From Hordeum vulgare subsp. vulgare (Eukaryota; Streptophyta; Magnoliopsida; Poales; Poaceae): a DNA stretch of 64,000 bases. The first letter of the stretch is position 1. Every line of letters starts with the position of its first letter. The DNA lies in contig NC_058519.1 of the NCBI RefSeq assembly GCF_904849725.1, positions 534,944,316 to 535,008,315 on the forward strand, in the 5' to 3' direction. The notes below the pieces were generated by a model. The model was not told the origin of the DNA, did not search any database, and saw only the letters and a program-made list of their open reading frames with translations. Position numbers and translations under genes: made by a program. Shown here one piece after another: positions 1 to 12,433 of this stretch.

Positions 1-488
1 GCCCTGCCTAACAGTCGAGCATGCGCCTGGCCGCCTCGCACAGTCCGCTTAGAGCCAATAGAGGAGGAAGTGAACTCCCCAGCTCCTCATCTGGGACTTT
101 CACTGGGTCAGCCAATCCAGGTTCCTTCCGACTCCACCTAGATATGGTGCAGCAGATCGCTAGATTGCTTGTATGATGTGTATGATATGTATGATGATAT
201 GCTCCCAGACCGAAGAGAAGTAGTAGTGTTGCGTCATGTAGGACAGGAGAAGTGCACTAGCTTAAATAACAAGTTAGGCATACTAGAGTACGACCTGAGT
301 GGTATGTATAATTATGATCGATGTAAGATGAACTGCGGTCCTTCTCCGAGCATGACGGTTATTTTATGAAAATCCTTGCAGTGTTTCTTGGAAAATATTT
401 CTGAGTTTTTATTCGAGTTTCGTTTTCTTATTGGTTCTTGCAACATTAACCCAGCTTTGAGAAAATGAGCTGACCCTGGACACGCTCC
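1..488 (+). other. 5' leader of the chromovirus
   Basis: No convincing ORF, LTR end or primer-binding site is visible here. It lies directly upstream of the gag start and holds a TATG/TGATG-rich patch around 170-205. By position it is the untranslated leader between the 5' LTR and gag. It does not resemble the visible part of the 3' LTR at 11731-12433, so it is probably not LTR. Confidence 0.5.
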
Positions 489-1837
489 ATGCCAAGGGAC
501 ATTGGTGAAAACCAATCCACTGAGACAGGGAACAATTTCACTCAAGGTCAAACCAGTCAGCATGAAAGCAGCCCAGCACTGTCAGAAGTCTATCGTTTAT
601 ATGAACAGAGCCAACAGCAGCATCATGAAATGATGAATCAACTGATGAATATGGGAAATCAACGTGGTCCACACCCACAACACTCTCGACTGGCTGAATT
701 ACAAAATACACGTCCGCCAACATTTTCGCTCACGACAAGCCAATGGAAGTCGATGACTGGCTACGTGACATTGAAAGAAAATTGACGATTGCACAATGCT
801 TAGACCGTGAGAAAGTACTTTATGCTCCCCACTATCTGACTGGAGCTGGAGCCTCCTGGTGGGAAAATATCCTTCGCGTACATCCAGATGAGAATAGCAT
901 CACGTGGGCTGAATTCAAGGAAAGTTCTCGTGGGGCGCACATACCCAATAGCGTCATGAAAATAAAGAAGAGAGAATATGAAGACCTGAAACAAAGGAGT
1001 TCCAGTGTGATGGAGTACCTGGACCAATATAATCAACTGTCTCGCTATGCTAGTGAAGATTACAAGACAGAGGAAAGGAGAATGGAGAAATTCCTGGATG
1101 GACTTGCTCCAGCATTAAAATGCCAACTGGTCGTTCACACCTTTCCAGATTTTAAGACATTGGTAGACAAAGCCAACATTCTAGAAGCAGAACGTTGCAG
1201 CATGGATGATATTCGCAAACACCGTCGCAATAATTCTGCCCCAGTACGCAACACCAGGCACAAGACAGAGGATTCAAAGATGCAAGCTCCGCATACCCCA
1301 GGACCCACCCCTAAGTCCAACAACAACTCTTACGTGAGGAACAAAGACTTCATTCCCCGTACCAGCATCACTTGCTTCGCATGTGGAGAAACAGGGCACT
1401 ACGCTAGGCAATGCCCAAAGGCCGAAAATGGTGCAGCCAAGACCAACACTTCCAAGTTTCACTCGGCACCAAAGCGCAACAATTTCAACCCCACTAACAA
1501 TCACAGGAAGGGTCACATGAATCTTGTCGCTAAGGAAGATGCCATGAACGCACCTGAAACCGTACTACGTAAGTTTCCTGTCAACAAAATTCCCGCACTG
1601 GTTTTGTTTGATTCTGGAGCTTCCCATTCGTTCATTTCGAGAAGATTTGCTTTGAAACACAACTTTTCAACCCTCCCCTTGGAAAATTCGATGACTATCA
1701 AATCCCCGGAGTACAACAGACTACTCAAGACTGTTGCAAGAAGGTTACTATTGAAATCAAGAATCTGGTATTTTGGGCAAACCTTATTGTTATTGACAGC
1801 AACTCACTGGACGTTATTTTGGGAATGGACTAGCTAA
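489..1837 (+). pseudogene. gag-pro: gag and start of protease of the chromovirus, frameshifted
   Basis: This encodes the capsid/nucleocapsid polyprotein that packages element RNA in cytoplasmic particles. The first 98 codons from ATG 489 hold a Gln/His-rich N-terminus. The reading frame then shifts by one base near 735 into the main gag core (EVDDWLRDIERKL onward). A CX2CX4HX4C zinc knuckle (CFACGETGHYARQC) lies at about 1373-1414. A retropepsin active site, DSGASHSF, starts near 1610, so protease is fused after gag. Near 1720-1830 the frame shifts again: the expected Asp-Val-Ile-Leu-Gly-Met-Asp-Trp protease end is readable only in another frame. Domain identity is secure; the start codon is the best of few choices. 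Confidence 0.85.
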
Positions 1838-1859
1838 ACACCAACAAGGGATTTATTGA

Positions 1860-2892
1860 CTGCTTTAACAGGACAGTCACGCTCACCCATCACCACGGTA
1901 AAAGAGTAACTGTCACAGCCCTATGCAGGGAAAAGTCAAGCAAAGCAAGATTAAACCAGACAGACGCCAGTGAATTAAAAGATGTTTCGGTAGTGTGTGA
2001 GTTCCCAGATGTATATCCAGATGAGCTACTAGGTATGCCACCAGACAGAGAGATAGAATTTTTCACTGAACTTGCACCTGGTACAACTCCAATATACAAG
2101 AAGCCGTACCGCATGGCCGCAACTGAATTAGTCGAGCTCAAGAAACAAATCAAGGAACTATTGGACAAAGGATATATTAGACCAAGCTCTTCACCACGGG
2201 GATCACCAGTACTATTTGCTAAGAAGAGGGATGGGACGCTAAGGCTATGCATTGATTATCGAGCACTCAACATGGCCACTATCAAGAACAAATATCCACT
2301 GCCCTGGATAAATGATTTGTTTGATCAACTGGCTCAGGCAAAAGTATTTTCAAAGATTGATTTGAGGTCAGGATATCACCAGCTCAAAATCCGCCCTGAA
2401 GACATTCCAAAGACAGCCTTCACCTCAAGATATGGATTATACGAGTTTACAGTGATGCCATTAGGTCTAACCAACGCACCAACTTACTTCGTGCATTTGA
2501 TGAATAAGGTATTCATGAAGTATATGGACAAGTTCGTTGTAGTCTTCATTGACGACATTCTTGTCTACTGCAAAAATCCCGAAGAACAGGTTGAACACCT
2601 AAGTATTGTGTTGGAGAACTTCGTAAACATCAACTATATGCAAAATTCAGCAAATGTGAGTTTTGGCTCAAACAAGTTGGATTTTTGGGACACGTCATGA
2701 CACAAGAAGGCGTAGCAGTAGACCCAGAAAAGGTCAAAGCCATAAGTGAACGGCCACAGCCATCTAATGTGACAAACATCCGGAGTTTCCTCGGGTTAGC
2801 AGGATATTACCGGAGGTTCATCGAAAAAATTTCAACTATTGCACGACCCATGACACAGTTGCTCAAGAAGGAGAAAAGTTTGAATGGAGTGA
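1860..2892 (+). pseudogene. pol: Reverse transcriptase (first part) of the chromovirus
   Basis: The 1993-2700 frame carries a typical gypsy RT that copies element RNA to DNA. It has the [17 protein letters not shown] block, the [12 protein letters not shown] block and the catalytic FIDDILVY box at about 2545-2568. Near 2640 the frame shifts, and the RT thumb/connection (from [15 protein letters not shown] to QLLKKEK) continues in the 2685 frame. The gene is cut at 2892 by the Angela-like insertion and resumes at 9705. Joining the two flanks restores a normal gypsy connection region, which fixes the insertion point. Confidence 0.88.
2888..2892. repeat. Target-site duplication, left (AGTGA)
   Basis: AGTGA directly precedes the TGTTGGGG end of the Angela-like element. 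Its partner at 9705-9709 is ACTGA, a match of 4 in 5. Host coding sequence is continuous once the insert and one copy are removed. Confidence 0.8.
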
Positions 2893-4690
2893 TGTTGGGG
2901 AACGTTGCATGGGAAACAAAAAATATCCTACGCACACGAAGACCTATCATGGTGATGTCCATCTACGAGAGGAGATTAGATCTACGTACCCTTGTAGATC
3001 GCTCAGCGGTAAGCGTTAAGAAACGCGGTTAATGTAGTGGTACAGCTTCGTGATTCAAATCACCGTCGTCCCACGAACGGTTCCGATCTAGCGCCGAACG
3101 GACGAGACCTTCGCGTTCAGCACACGTACAGCTCGATGACGATCTCGGGCTTCTTGATCCAGCAAGGAAGACGGAGAAGTAGATGAGTTCTCCGGCAGCG
3201 TGATGGCGCTCTGGTGGTGGTGATGATCTACTCCTGCAGGGCTCCGCCCGAGCTCCGTAGAAATCCGATCTAGAGGTAAAACTATGTGGAATAGGCTAGA
3301 GTTGCACGTGGCAAAGTTGTTTTTCAAAAAGCCCTAAACCACCAATATATATAGGAGGAGGGGAGGGGCTAGCCTTGGGGCACAAGGGCCCAATGGTGCG
3401 CCGGCCGCCAGGGAGGAGGAGGACTCCTCCTCCAATTCGGTTTGGGAAAGAGGAGTCCTCCTCTTCCTTCCCACCTCCCTCTTTCCTTTTTCTTCTTCTT
3501 TTCCTTTAGTATCTTTACATGTGGAGCCATAGCCCTCTTGGGCTGACTCCATGAGCCCACTAAAGACTTGGTGCGCCACGCTAGGTCCTTGGCCTCACTC
3601 TCAGGTGGGTGGGCCCCTCCCGGTAAACACCCGGAACCCATTCATCACTCCCGGTACACTGCCGGAATTGCCCAAAACTTTCCGGTGACCAAATGAAACC
3701 ATGCTATATATCAATCTTCATTTCCAGACCATTCCGAAAACCCTCGTGATGTCCGTAATCTCATCTGGGACTCCGAACAACATTCGTTAACCACACATAT
3801 AACTCAACTATACTAAAACATCATCGAACCTTAAGTGTGCAGACCCTGCGGGTTCGAGAACTATGTAGACATGACCCGAGACACTCCTCGGTCAATATCC
3901 AATAGTGGAACCTCGATGCCCATATTGGATCCTACATATTCTTCGAAGATCTTATCGGTTGAACCTCAGTGCCAAGGATTCATATAATCCCGTATGTCAT
4001 TCCCTTCGTCCTTCGGTATGTTACTTGCCCGAAATTCGATCGTCGGTATCTACATACCTATTTCAATCTCGTTACCGGCAAGTCTCTTTACTCGTTCCGT
4101 AATACAAGATCCCGTGACTTACACTTAGTCACATTGCTTGCAAGGACTGTGTGTGATGTTGTATTACCGAGTGGGCCCCGAGATACCTCTCCGTCACACG
4201 GAGTGACAAATCCCAGTCTCGATCGATACTAACTCAACGGACACCTTCGGAGATGCCTGTAGAGCACCTTTATAGTCACCCAGTTACGTTGCGATGTTTG
4301 ATACACACAAGGTATTCCTCCGGTGCCAGTGAGTTATATGATCTCATGGTCATAGGAATAAATACTTGACATGCAGAAAACAATAGCAATAAAATGACAT
4401 GATCAATATGCTACGTTCATAGTTTGGGTCTAGTCCATCACATGATTCTCCTAATGATGTGATCCAGTTATCAAGTGACAACACTTGCACATAGTCAGAA
4501 AACCTTGACTATCCTTGATCAACTGGCTAGCCAACTAGAGGCTTGCTAGGGACATTGTTTTGTCTATATATCCACACATGTATTTATGTTTTCATTCAAT
4601 ACAATTATAACATGGATAATAAATGATTATCTTGTAACATGAAATATAATAATAACTATTTATCATTGCCTCTAGGGCATATTTCCAACA
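2893..4690 (-). repeat. 3' LTR of the Angela-like element (minus strand)
   Basis: It begins TGTTGGGGAACGTTGC and ends TTTCCAACA on +, so its sense strand starts TGTTGGAAATATGCCC. It is about 1798 bp and pairs with 7906-9704. A TATA-like run (read on + as TATATATA, about 3346-3353) sits in a purine/pyrimidine-biased stretch, as in the other Angela-like LTRs here. Confidence 0.92.
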
Positions 4691-4742
4691 GTCTCCCACT
4701 TGCACTAGAGTCAATAATCTAGTCCTCACATCGCCATGCGAT

Positions 4743-5855
4743 TTACATTGTAATAAATCTAACACCCATACAGTTCTGGTGTTGATCATGTTTTGCTCGT
4801 GGAAGAGGTTTAGTCAGCGGGTTAGCTACATTCAGATCCGTGTGCACTTTGAACATATTCGCGTCCTCTCCTTTGATGTAGTCGCGGATGAGGTTGAAGT
4901 GTCGTTTGATGTGCCTGGTCTTCTTGTGAAACCTTGGTTCCTTTGCGAAAGCAATGGAACTAGTGTTATCACACAACAGAGTTATTGGATTTAGTGCGCT
5001 CGGCACAACTCCAAGATCCGTCATGAAGTGCTTCATCCAAGCACCCTCATTTGCTGCCTCCGAGGCAGCCATGTACTCCACTTCACATGTAGAATCTGCT
5101 ACCACGCTTTGCTTGGAACTGCACCAGCTTACCACACCCCCATTAAGAATAAATATGTATCCGGTTTGAGACTTAGAGTCATCCGGATCAGTGTCAAAGC
5201 TTGCATCGACGTAACCCTTTACGACGAGCTCTTCGTCACCTCCATAACGAGAAACATTTCCTTAGTCCTTTTTCAGGTACTTCAGAATATTCTTGACCGC
5301 CGTCGAGTGATTCACTCCTGGATTACTCTGAAACCTGCCTGCCATACTTATGGCCAAGCCGACGTCTAGTCTAGTGCACAATATTGCATACATGATAGAA
5401 CCTGTGGCTGAAGCATAGGGGATGAAACTCATTTGTTCTCTATCTTCCGCAGTTGCTGGGCACCGAGTCTTACTAAATTTTCTACCTTGTAATACTGGCA
5501 AGAACCCCTTCTTGGACTGTTCTGTTTTGAACTTCTTCAAAACTTTATCAAGGTATGTGCTTTGTGAGAGTCCTATTAGGCGTATTGATCTATCCCTATA
5601 GATCTTAATGCCTAGAATGTAAGCAGCTTCTCCTAGGTCCTTCAAAGAGAAACTTTTATTCAAGTAATCCTTTACGCTCTCCAAAAACTCCACGTTGTTT
5701 CCAATCAGCAATATGTCATCCACATATAATATTAGAAACGCCACACAACTCCCACTCACTTTCTTGTAAATACAAGATTCTCCAACTAGTTGCATAAACC
5801 CAAATGCTTTGATCACCTCATCAAAGCGCTTATTCCAACTCCGAGATGCTTGCAC
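4743..5855 (-). pseudogene. pol: RT C-terminal half and RNase H of the Angela-like element
   Basis: Translation of 5855-5262 gives the RT palm with the copia catalytic box LYVDDILL, followed by LKDLGEAAYILGIKI. RNase H continues in 5135-4743 (VSWCSSKQSVVADSTCEVEYMAASEAANEG and the C-terminal DLNVANPLTKPLPRAKHDQH). The link between them near 5140-5270 is in another frame, so at least one frameshift separates them. The enzyme would copy element RNA and degrade the RNA template. The same domains are more complete in the BARE/WIS-like copy at 45317-49832. Confidence 0.85.
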
Positions 5856-6644
5856 CAGTCCATAAATGGATCTTTGGAGCTAGCACACTTTGTTAGTATT
5901 CTTTGGAACGACAAAACCTTCGGGTTGCATCATATATAACTCTTCCTTAAGAAAACCATTAAGGAACGCCATTTTGACATCCATCTGCCAGATTTCATAA
6001 TCGAAAACTGCAGCTATTGTTAAGATGATTCAAACGGACTTGAGAATCGCTACCGGTGAGAATGTCTCATCGTAGCCAACTCCTTGAACTTGTGAAAAAC
6101 CCTTTGCCACAAGTCGAGCTTTGTAAACGTTCACATTACCATTTGCGTCCGTCTTCTTCTTGAAGATCTATTTGTTCTGAATAGCCTTGCGGCCTTCAGG
6201 TAATACTTCCAAAGTCCACACTTTGTTTTCATACATAGATCCAATCTTGGAATTCATGGCCTCCAGCCATTTGTTGGAATCCGGGCCCACCATTGCTTCT
6301 TCATAATTCGCAGGTTCATTGTTGTCTAACAACATGATTGATAAGACAGGATTACCGTACCACTCAGGAGTACTACGTGACCTTGTCGACCTGCGAGGTC
6401 CGATAGGAACTTGATCCGAAGTTTCATGATCATCATCATTAACTTCCTCCTCAACCGGCGTCGCTTCGACAGGGGTTTCCCCTTGCCTTGCGCCACCAGC
6501 TAGAGGGACTAGAGGTTCGACAACCTCATCAAGTTCTATCTTCCTCCCACTCAATTGTTTCGAGAGAAACTCCTTCTCAAGGAAAGCTCCGTTTTTAGTA
6601 AAAAAACACTTTGCCCTCGGATTTGAGATAGAAGGTGTACCCAA
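5856..6644 (-). pseudogene. pol: Integrase-RT linker and RT N-terminus of the Angela-like element
   Basis: The frame 6644-6168 reads integrase tail (FLEKEFLSKQLSGRK), an acidic linker, then RT N-terminus (NYEEAMVGPDSNKWLEAM, VWTLEVLPEGRKAI). It stops at 6168-6170 with TAG where the family has Trp (compare KWIFKKKTD in the other copia copy), a G to A change. Downstream to 5856, RT continues in fragments with further stops. Confidence 0.82.
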
Positions 6645-6807
6645 CTGTCTCCTTTGGGTAACCTATGAAGACGCACTTTTCCGCTTTGGGTTCCAGCTTT
6701 TCAGGCTGAAGCTTTTTGACATAAGCATCACATCCCCAAACTTTAAGAAACGACAACTTCGGTCTTTTGCCATACCACAGTTCGTATGGTGTCGTCTCAA
6801 CGGATTT

Positions 6808-7905
6808 TTATGGTGCCCTATTTAAAGTGAATGCAGCTGTCTCTAATGCATAACCCCAAAACGATAACAGCAAATCGGTAAGAGACATCATAGATCGCAC
6901 CATTTCTAACAAAGTACGATTACGGCGTTCGAACACACCATTACGTTGTGGTGTTCCAGGCGGTGTCAACTGTGAAACAATTCCACATTGTCTTAAGTGA
7001 GCACCAAACTCGAAACTCAGATATTCACCCCCACGATCAGAACGTAGGAACTTGGTCTTCTTGTTACGATGGTTTTTAACTTCACTCTGAAATTGCTTGA
7101 ACTTCTCAAACGTCTCAGACTTATGCTTCATCAAGTAGATATATCCATACCTACTCAAATCGCCAGTGAAGGTGAGAAAATAACGATATCCGCCGCGCGC
7201 CTCCACACTCATCGGATCGCACACATCGGTATGTATGATTTCCAACAAGTCACGTGCACGCTCCATTGTTCCGGAGAACGAAGTCTTAGTCATCTTGCCC
7301 ATGAGGCATGATTCACACGTGTCAAGTGATTCAAAGTCAAGTGACTCCAAAATTCCATCAGAATGGAGTTTCTTCTTGCGCTTTACACCAATATGACCTA
7401 AGCGGCAGTGCCACAAAAACATGGCGCTATCATTGTTAACTCTACATCTTTTGGTCTCAATGTTATGTACATGTGTATCATCGCTATCAAGATTCAATAT
7501 GAACAATCCTCTCACATTGGGTGCATGACCATACAAGATATTACTCATAGAAATAGAACAACCATTATTCTCTGACTTAAACGAGTAACCGTCTCGTAAT
7601 AAACAAGATCCAGATATAATGTTCATGCAGGCACTAAATAACAATTACTTAAGTTCATAACTAATCCTGATGGTAACTGAAGTGAAACTGTGGTGACAGC
7701 GATTGCATCAACGTTGGAACCATTTCCCACGCGCATCGTCACTTCATCCTTCGCCAGCCTTCGTTTATTCCGCAGTTCCTGCTTCGAGTTGCAAATATGA
7801 GCAACAGAACCGGTATCAAATACCTAGGCACTACAATGAGAGTAGGTTAAGTACACATCAATAACATGTATATCAAATATACCTGATTTTTTCCTTGGCC
7901 GCCTT
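6808..7905 (-). pseudogene. pol: Protease remnant, GAG-preintegrase and integrase of the Angela-like element
   Basis: From 7905 downward a last scrap of gag precedes the protease FDTGSVAHICNS (about 7785-7825). A TAG at 7824-7826 replaces the Trp before it. The 278-codon frame 7644-6808 holds the GAG-preintegrase region, an HHCC zinc site (WHCRLGHIGV ... CESCLMGK) and integrase core residues in HTDVCDP, RSDRGGEY and GVFERRNRT, which is the DDE triad. Integrase inserts element DNA into chromosomes. A TAA at 6808-6810 ends the frame at a serine codon of the related copy. Confidence 0.86.
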
Positions 7906-9704
7906 TGTTGGGGAACGTTGCATGGGAAACTAAAATTTTCCTAACCTATCATGGTGATGTCCATCCATGAGAGGAGATTACATGTACGTACCCTTGTAGA
8001 TCGCTCAGCAGGAAGCCTTAAGAAAAGCGTTTGATGTAGTGGTACAGCTTCGTGATTCAAATCACCGTCGTCCCACGATCCGTCCCACAAACGATTCCGA
8101 TCTAGCACCGAACGGACGGCACCTCCGTGTTCTGCACACGTACAGCTCGACGATGATCTCTGCCTTCTTGATCCAGCAAGCAAGACGGAGAAGTAGATGA
8201 GTTCCCCGGAAGCGTGACGGCGCTCCGGTGGTGGTGATGATCTACTCCTGTAGGGCTCCGCCCGAGCTCCATTGAAATCCGATCTTGAGGTAAAACTATG
8301 TGGAGTAGGCTTGAGTTGCACGTGGCAAAGTTGTGTCTCAAAAAGCCCTAAACTACCAATATATATAGGAGGAAGGGAGGGGCTAGCCTTGGGGCACAAG
8401 GGCCCCAAGGGTGCGCCGGCCGTCAGGGAGGAGGAGGACTTGTCCTCCATTCGGTTTGGGAAGGAGGAGTCCTCCTATTCCTTCCCACCTCCCTCTTTCC
8501 TTTTTTTCTTCTTTTCCTTTGGTATTTTTACATGTGGAGCTATATCCCTCTTGGGCTGACTCCACCAGCCCACTAAGGACTTGGTGCGCCACCCTAGGGC
8601 CTTGGGCTCACTCCCGGGTGGGTAGGCCCCTCCCGGAAACACCCGGTACCCACTCGGAACTCCCGGTACACTGCCGGAATTGCCCGAAACTTTCCGGTGA
8701 CCAAATGAAACCATCATATATATATCAATCTTTGTTTCCGGACCATTCCAGAAACCCTCGTGATGTCTGTGATCTCATCCGGGACTCTCGACAACATTCG
8801 GTAACCACACATATAACTCAATTATACTAATACATCATCGAACCTTAAGTGTGCAGACCCTGCGAGTTTGAGAACTATGTAGACATGACCCGAGACACTA
8901 CTCGGTCAATATCCAATAGCGGGACCTGGATGCCCATATTGGATCCTACATATTCTCCGAAGATCTTATCGGTTGAACCTTAGTGCCAAGGATTCATATA
9001 ATCCCGTATGTCATTCCCTTCGTCCTTCGGTATGTTACTTGCCCGAGATTCGATCGTCAGTATCCGCATACCTATTTCAATCTCGTTACCGGCAAGTCCC
9101 TTTACTCGTTTCATAATACAAGATCCCGTGACTTACACTTAGTCACATTTCTTGCAAGGCTTGTGTGTGATGTTGTATTACTAAGTGGGCCCCAAGATAC
9201 CTCTCCGTCACACGGAGTGGCAAATCCTAGTCTCAATCCATACTAACTCAATGGACACCTTCGGAGATACCTGTAGAGCACCTTTATAGCCACCCAGTTA
9301 CGTTGCGACGTTTGATACACACAAGGTATTCCTCCGGTGCCAGTGAGTTATATGATCGCATGGTCATAGGCATAAATACTTTACACGCAGAAAACAATAG
9401 CAATAAAATGACACGATCAATATGCTACGTTCATAGTTTGGGTCTAGTCCATCACATGATTCTCCTAATGATGTGATCCAGTTATCAAGTTACAACACTT
9501 GCACATAGTCAGAAAACCTTGACTATCCTTGATCAACTAGCTAGCCAACTAGAGGCTTGCTAGGGACATTGTTTTGTCTATGTATCCACACATGTATCTA
9601 TGTTTTCATTCAATACAATTATAGCATGGATAATAAACGATTATCTTGTAACAGGAAATAGAATAATAACTATTTATCATTGCCTCTAGGGCTTATTTCC
9701 AACA
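7906..9704 (-). repeat. 5' LTR of the Angela-like element (minus strand)
   Basis: It is about 1799 bp and homologous to 2893-4690 along its whole length. Its inner end at 7906 abuts pol/gag sequence with no primer-binding site between. A TATA-like run lies near 8360-8368 (minus strand). Confidence 0.92.
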
Positions 9705-9709
9705 ACTGA
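9705..9709. repeat. Target-site duplication, right (ACTGA)
   Basis: Partner of AGTGA at 2888-2892 with one difference. Confidence 0.75.
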
Positions 9710-10370
9710 AGCATGTGAGAAGAGCTTCCAAGAACTTAAGAAGAGATTACCTAAAGCCCAGTGCTAATTGTGCCAGACTTTAACAAGGACTTTGAAATAT
9801 AATGTGATGCTTCCAGAAAAGGCCTTGGATGCATCCTCATGCAAGAGAGAAAGGTTGTGGCTTATGCCTCACGACAACTCCAGCGTCACGAAGAGAACTA
9901 CCCCACTCAGGATTTGGAATTGGCCGTAGTGATTCATGCTCTCAAGGAATGGAGGCACTTTCTTCTTGGAAATCGCTCCGAAATATACACAGATCATAAG
10001 AGCCTCAAATATATTTTCACACAGCCAGATCTCAATGTAAGACAGCGACGATGGTTGGAATTAATTAAGGATTACGACGTGGGCATTCATTACCACCCGG
10101 GTAAGGCTAACATGGTTGCCGATGCTCTTAGCCGGAACCCCGCCTCAGGCAAGAAAACCGTACCTAAGATGAGGCCTGAGCTTGCAAACGAGTTCGTTCT
10201 GCTAAACCTGCTTCTCATCCTAGAAGGTACAGTGGCACAAATTGAGTTACATCCCACCTTGGATGGGGATATCAAGGAAGCTCAGAAAGGCCACCCCAGC
10301 ATTGAAGGCATAAAGAAAAAGATAAATCTCGGGAAGGCCCCCGAATTTATTATTGATGAGCAAGGGACTC
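9705..10370 (+). pseudogene. pol: RT connection and RNase H of the chromovirus (second part)
   Basis: This continues the RT cut at 2892. The frame from 9839 has the RNase H signatures [36 protein letters not shown] and [12 protein letters not shown]. The first 130 bp (CEKSFQELKKR equivalent) are readable but contain a stop near 9771 and frame damage. The two halves join precisely around the Angela-like insertion. Confidence 0.86.
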
Positions 10371-11791
10371 TGTGCTACAGAGACCGACTGTGCGTAGCAG
10401 ACCAAGAAAGCCTCAAAACTCAAATTATGGAGGAGGCTCACAACGTACCCTATTCTATTCACCCCGGAGACACAAAAATGTTCAAGGACCTCCAGACCAA
10501 ATATTGGTGGCACGGAATGAAGAGGGATATTGCCTCTTTCATCGCTCGTTGTGACTCATGCCAATGAATCAAGGCAGAACATCAGAAGCCAGCAGGGCTA
10601 CTGCAACCTATGAAGGTACCTGAATGGAAGTGGGATGATGTAGGAATGGATTTTATTGTCGGACTGCCCCTGTCCCGACACGGGCATGATGCTATATGGG
10701 TGATTACTGACCGACTCACAAAAGTGGCTCATTTCATAACAGTCAAGACTACATATTCCACACAAAGGCTAGCAAAGCTATACCTCGCCCGTATTGTGTG
10801 TTTACACGGAGTACCCAATACTATTGTATAAGACAGAGGCACCCAATTTACCTCAAGATTTTGGGAATATCTGCAACAAGCTTTGGGAACACAACTAGTA
10901 TTCAGCACAGCTTATCATACTCAGAGGGGAGCACAGACTGAGCGTATAAACCAGATCCTTGAAGACATGCTCAGGGCTTGTGTACTCACATATGGGAACA
11001 GTTGGGAGGACAGAATACCCTACGCCGAGTTTTCTTACAACAACAGTTATCAAGCCAGCTTGGAGATGTCGCCTTTCGAAGCATTGTATGGAAGACGATG
11101 TCGTACCCCTCTCGATTGGTCAGAAACCGGAGATATCCGCATCTTTGGACCACAATTCCTCCAAGAGGCAGAGGACAAGGTGAAAATCATCAGGGAGAAA
11201 CTCAAAACTGTGCAAAGCCGTCAGAAAAGATACTACGACCAGAAACACACGGATGTTGGTTTCAACCCCGACGATTATGTGTATCTTAAAGTATCCCCCA
11301 CGAGAGGTCTACAAATATTCAAGGTCAAAGGAAAACTTGCACCTCATTTCATCGGACCATTCCGCATAATTGCTCGTAGGGGACAAGTTGCCTACCAGCT
11401 AGATCTACCAGCGGAGCTGTTAGATGTACATGATGTGTTCCACATTTCTCAGCTAAGAAAGTGTGTGAGGAACCCCGAGCAACAAGTAGCTCATGACAAC
11501 ATAGAAGTACAACCAGACCTATATTATCAGGAACATCCCGTGAATTTTTTAGAGGAATCTGAAAGGAGGACTCGACACAAGGTCACCACGCTATTCAGAG
11601 TACAGTGGAGAAACCACTCGCACGATGAGGCCACATGGGAAAGAGAGGATTACTTACGGAAAGAGCAACCACAACTTCTTGAGGATTGGCTTAAATCTCG
11701 GGGACGAGATTTTCTTAAGGGGGTAGGTGTTGTAACACCCAAGATTTTCCAACTTTTTATTCCTTTGATTTCCTTGGAATTTGAATTTTGA
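10371..11791 (+). pseudogene. pol: Integrase with C-terminal chromodomain of the chromovirus
   Basis: The zinc-binding N-terminus ([12 protein letters not shown] ... CDSCQ) is followed by TGA at 10565-10567, where related proteins have Arg (CGA to TGA). The core continues with MDFIVGLP (first Asp), a TAA at 10829-10831, DRGTQFTS (second Asp) and NSYQASLEMSPFEALYG (Glu region). The C-terminal part has the GPFRI/VFHISQLRK motif and then a chromodomain at about 11560-11690 (FRVQWRNHSHDEATWERED). Chromodomains steer chromovirus integration toward marked chromatin. The frame runs on into the 3' LTR to 11791. Confidence 0.9.
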
Positions 11792-12433
11792 CTTGACAAG
11801 AACTTTGAAGTTGTCTTGCTTTTCTTCATGAGAGAAGACTTCTAAGCTTCTTTTTCTCCAAACCAATTCATAAATATCTTTTGGCCTTTCCAATATATGA
11901 AATGGATAATACAATATTTCTCAAAATTGGATTACTTCTATTCTTGATTTGAATATTTTCCATGAGTCTATTATTTAATTCTTCAAAAAGAATAACCCAC
12001 CATTCTGTTTTTGAAAGTTTTCACTCCTCTCCAAACCCTAATTATTTTTTTGAAATATTTCCAATTATTTAGAAGGGTTGGATCACCCCCAATTAATTTT
12101 ATTCTTTATATGGGATTTTCTGTAATTAGTTTGAACTCCACAACTTTTCCAAAGGAACCCCCTCTTTCCTTCGGAATCTTGACCCCAAACTTTGGCAGTT
12201 TGTAGTCCTTGGTATCCTCAACCTACTTCAGCAAAAACTTTGGGATCTCAAGTTTGAAAAATTCAAATTTGGTATGACCAAAGTTTGACCACAGAAACTC
12301 AGTTTTGATTAAAATCTGCCTTAAACTTCTCCAAAACTTCTGAAAATATTTGTAGCACCTTTTCTTCCTATGAGAGAGCTTCCCTCCAAATTTCAGCCTC
12401 AAATTCATTTCCTAGCTATGGTTTTTCTCCTGT
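11731..12433 (+). repeat. 3' LTR of the chromovirus, truncated by insertion
   Basis: A purine-rich tract (TTAAGGGGGTAGG) precedes TGTAACACCC, a common start of Del/Tekay LTRs. The exact start could be 11728 (TGTTGTAAC). About 700 bp of AT-rich sequence without ORFs follows before TGTCGG at 12434 starts the Tat LTR. The rest of this LTR lies outside the window. Confidence 0.72.

Larger units (their letters stand above)
2893..9704 (-). mobile_element. Angela-like Ty1/copia element with gag and PBS deleted
   Basis: Two LTRs of about 1.8 kb (2893-4690 and 7906-9704) flank about 3.2 kb of minus-strand copia pol sequence. The outer ends read TGTTGGGG and CCAACA, and a 5-bp duplication flanks the element. 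The polypurine tract (read on + as GTCTCCCACTTGC, 4691 onward) abuts the left LTR, so that is the 3' LTR. The internal region starts at the 3' end of gag: the primer-binding site, leader and almost all of gag are missing, and the deletion ends exactly at the inner edge of the 5' LTR. Protease, integrase, RT and RNase H remain with stops. Confidence 0.92.
1..12433 (+). mobile_element. Ty3/gypsy chromovirus (Tekay/Del type), interrupted
   Basis: The order leader, gag, protease, reverse transcriptase, (insertion), RNase H, integrase, chromodomain, 3' LTR is seen on the + strand, which is the gypsy order. The C-terminal chromodomain places it among chromoviruses, and the gag and integrase style suggests Tekay/Del. 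It is split at 2893-9704 by an Angela-like copia element, and its 3' LTR is cut at 12434 by a Tat-clade element. The 5' LTR lies outside the window, if it survives. At least two frameshifts and two in-frame stops show it is dead. This is the oldest layer visible, because everything else sits inside it. Confidence 0.88.
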
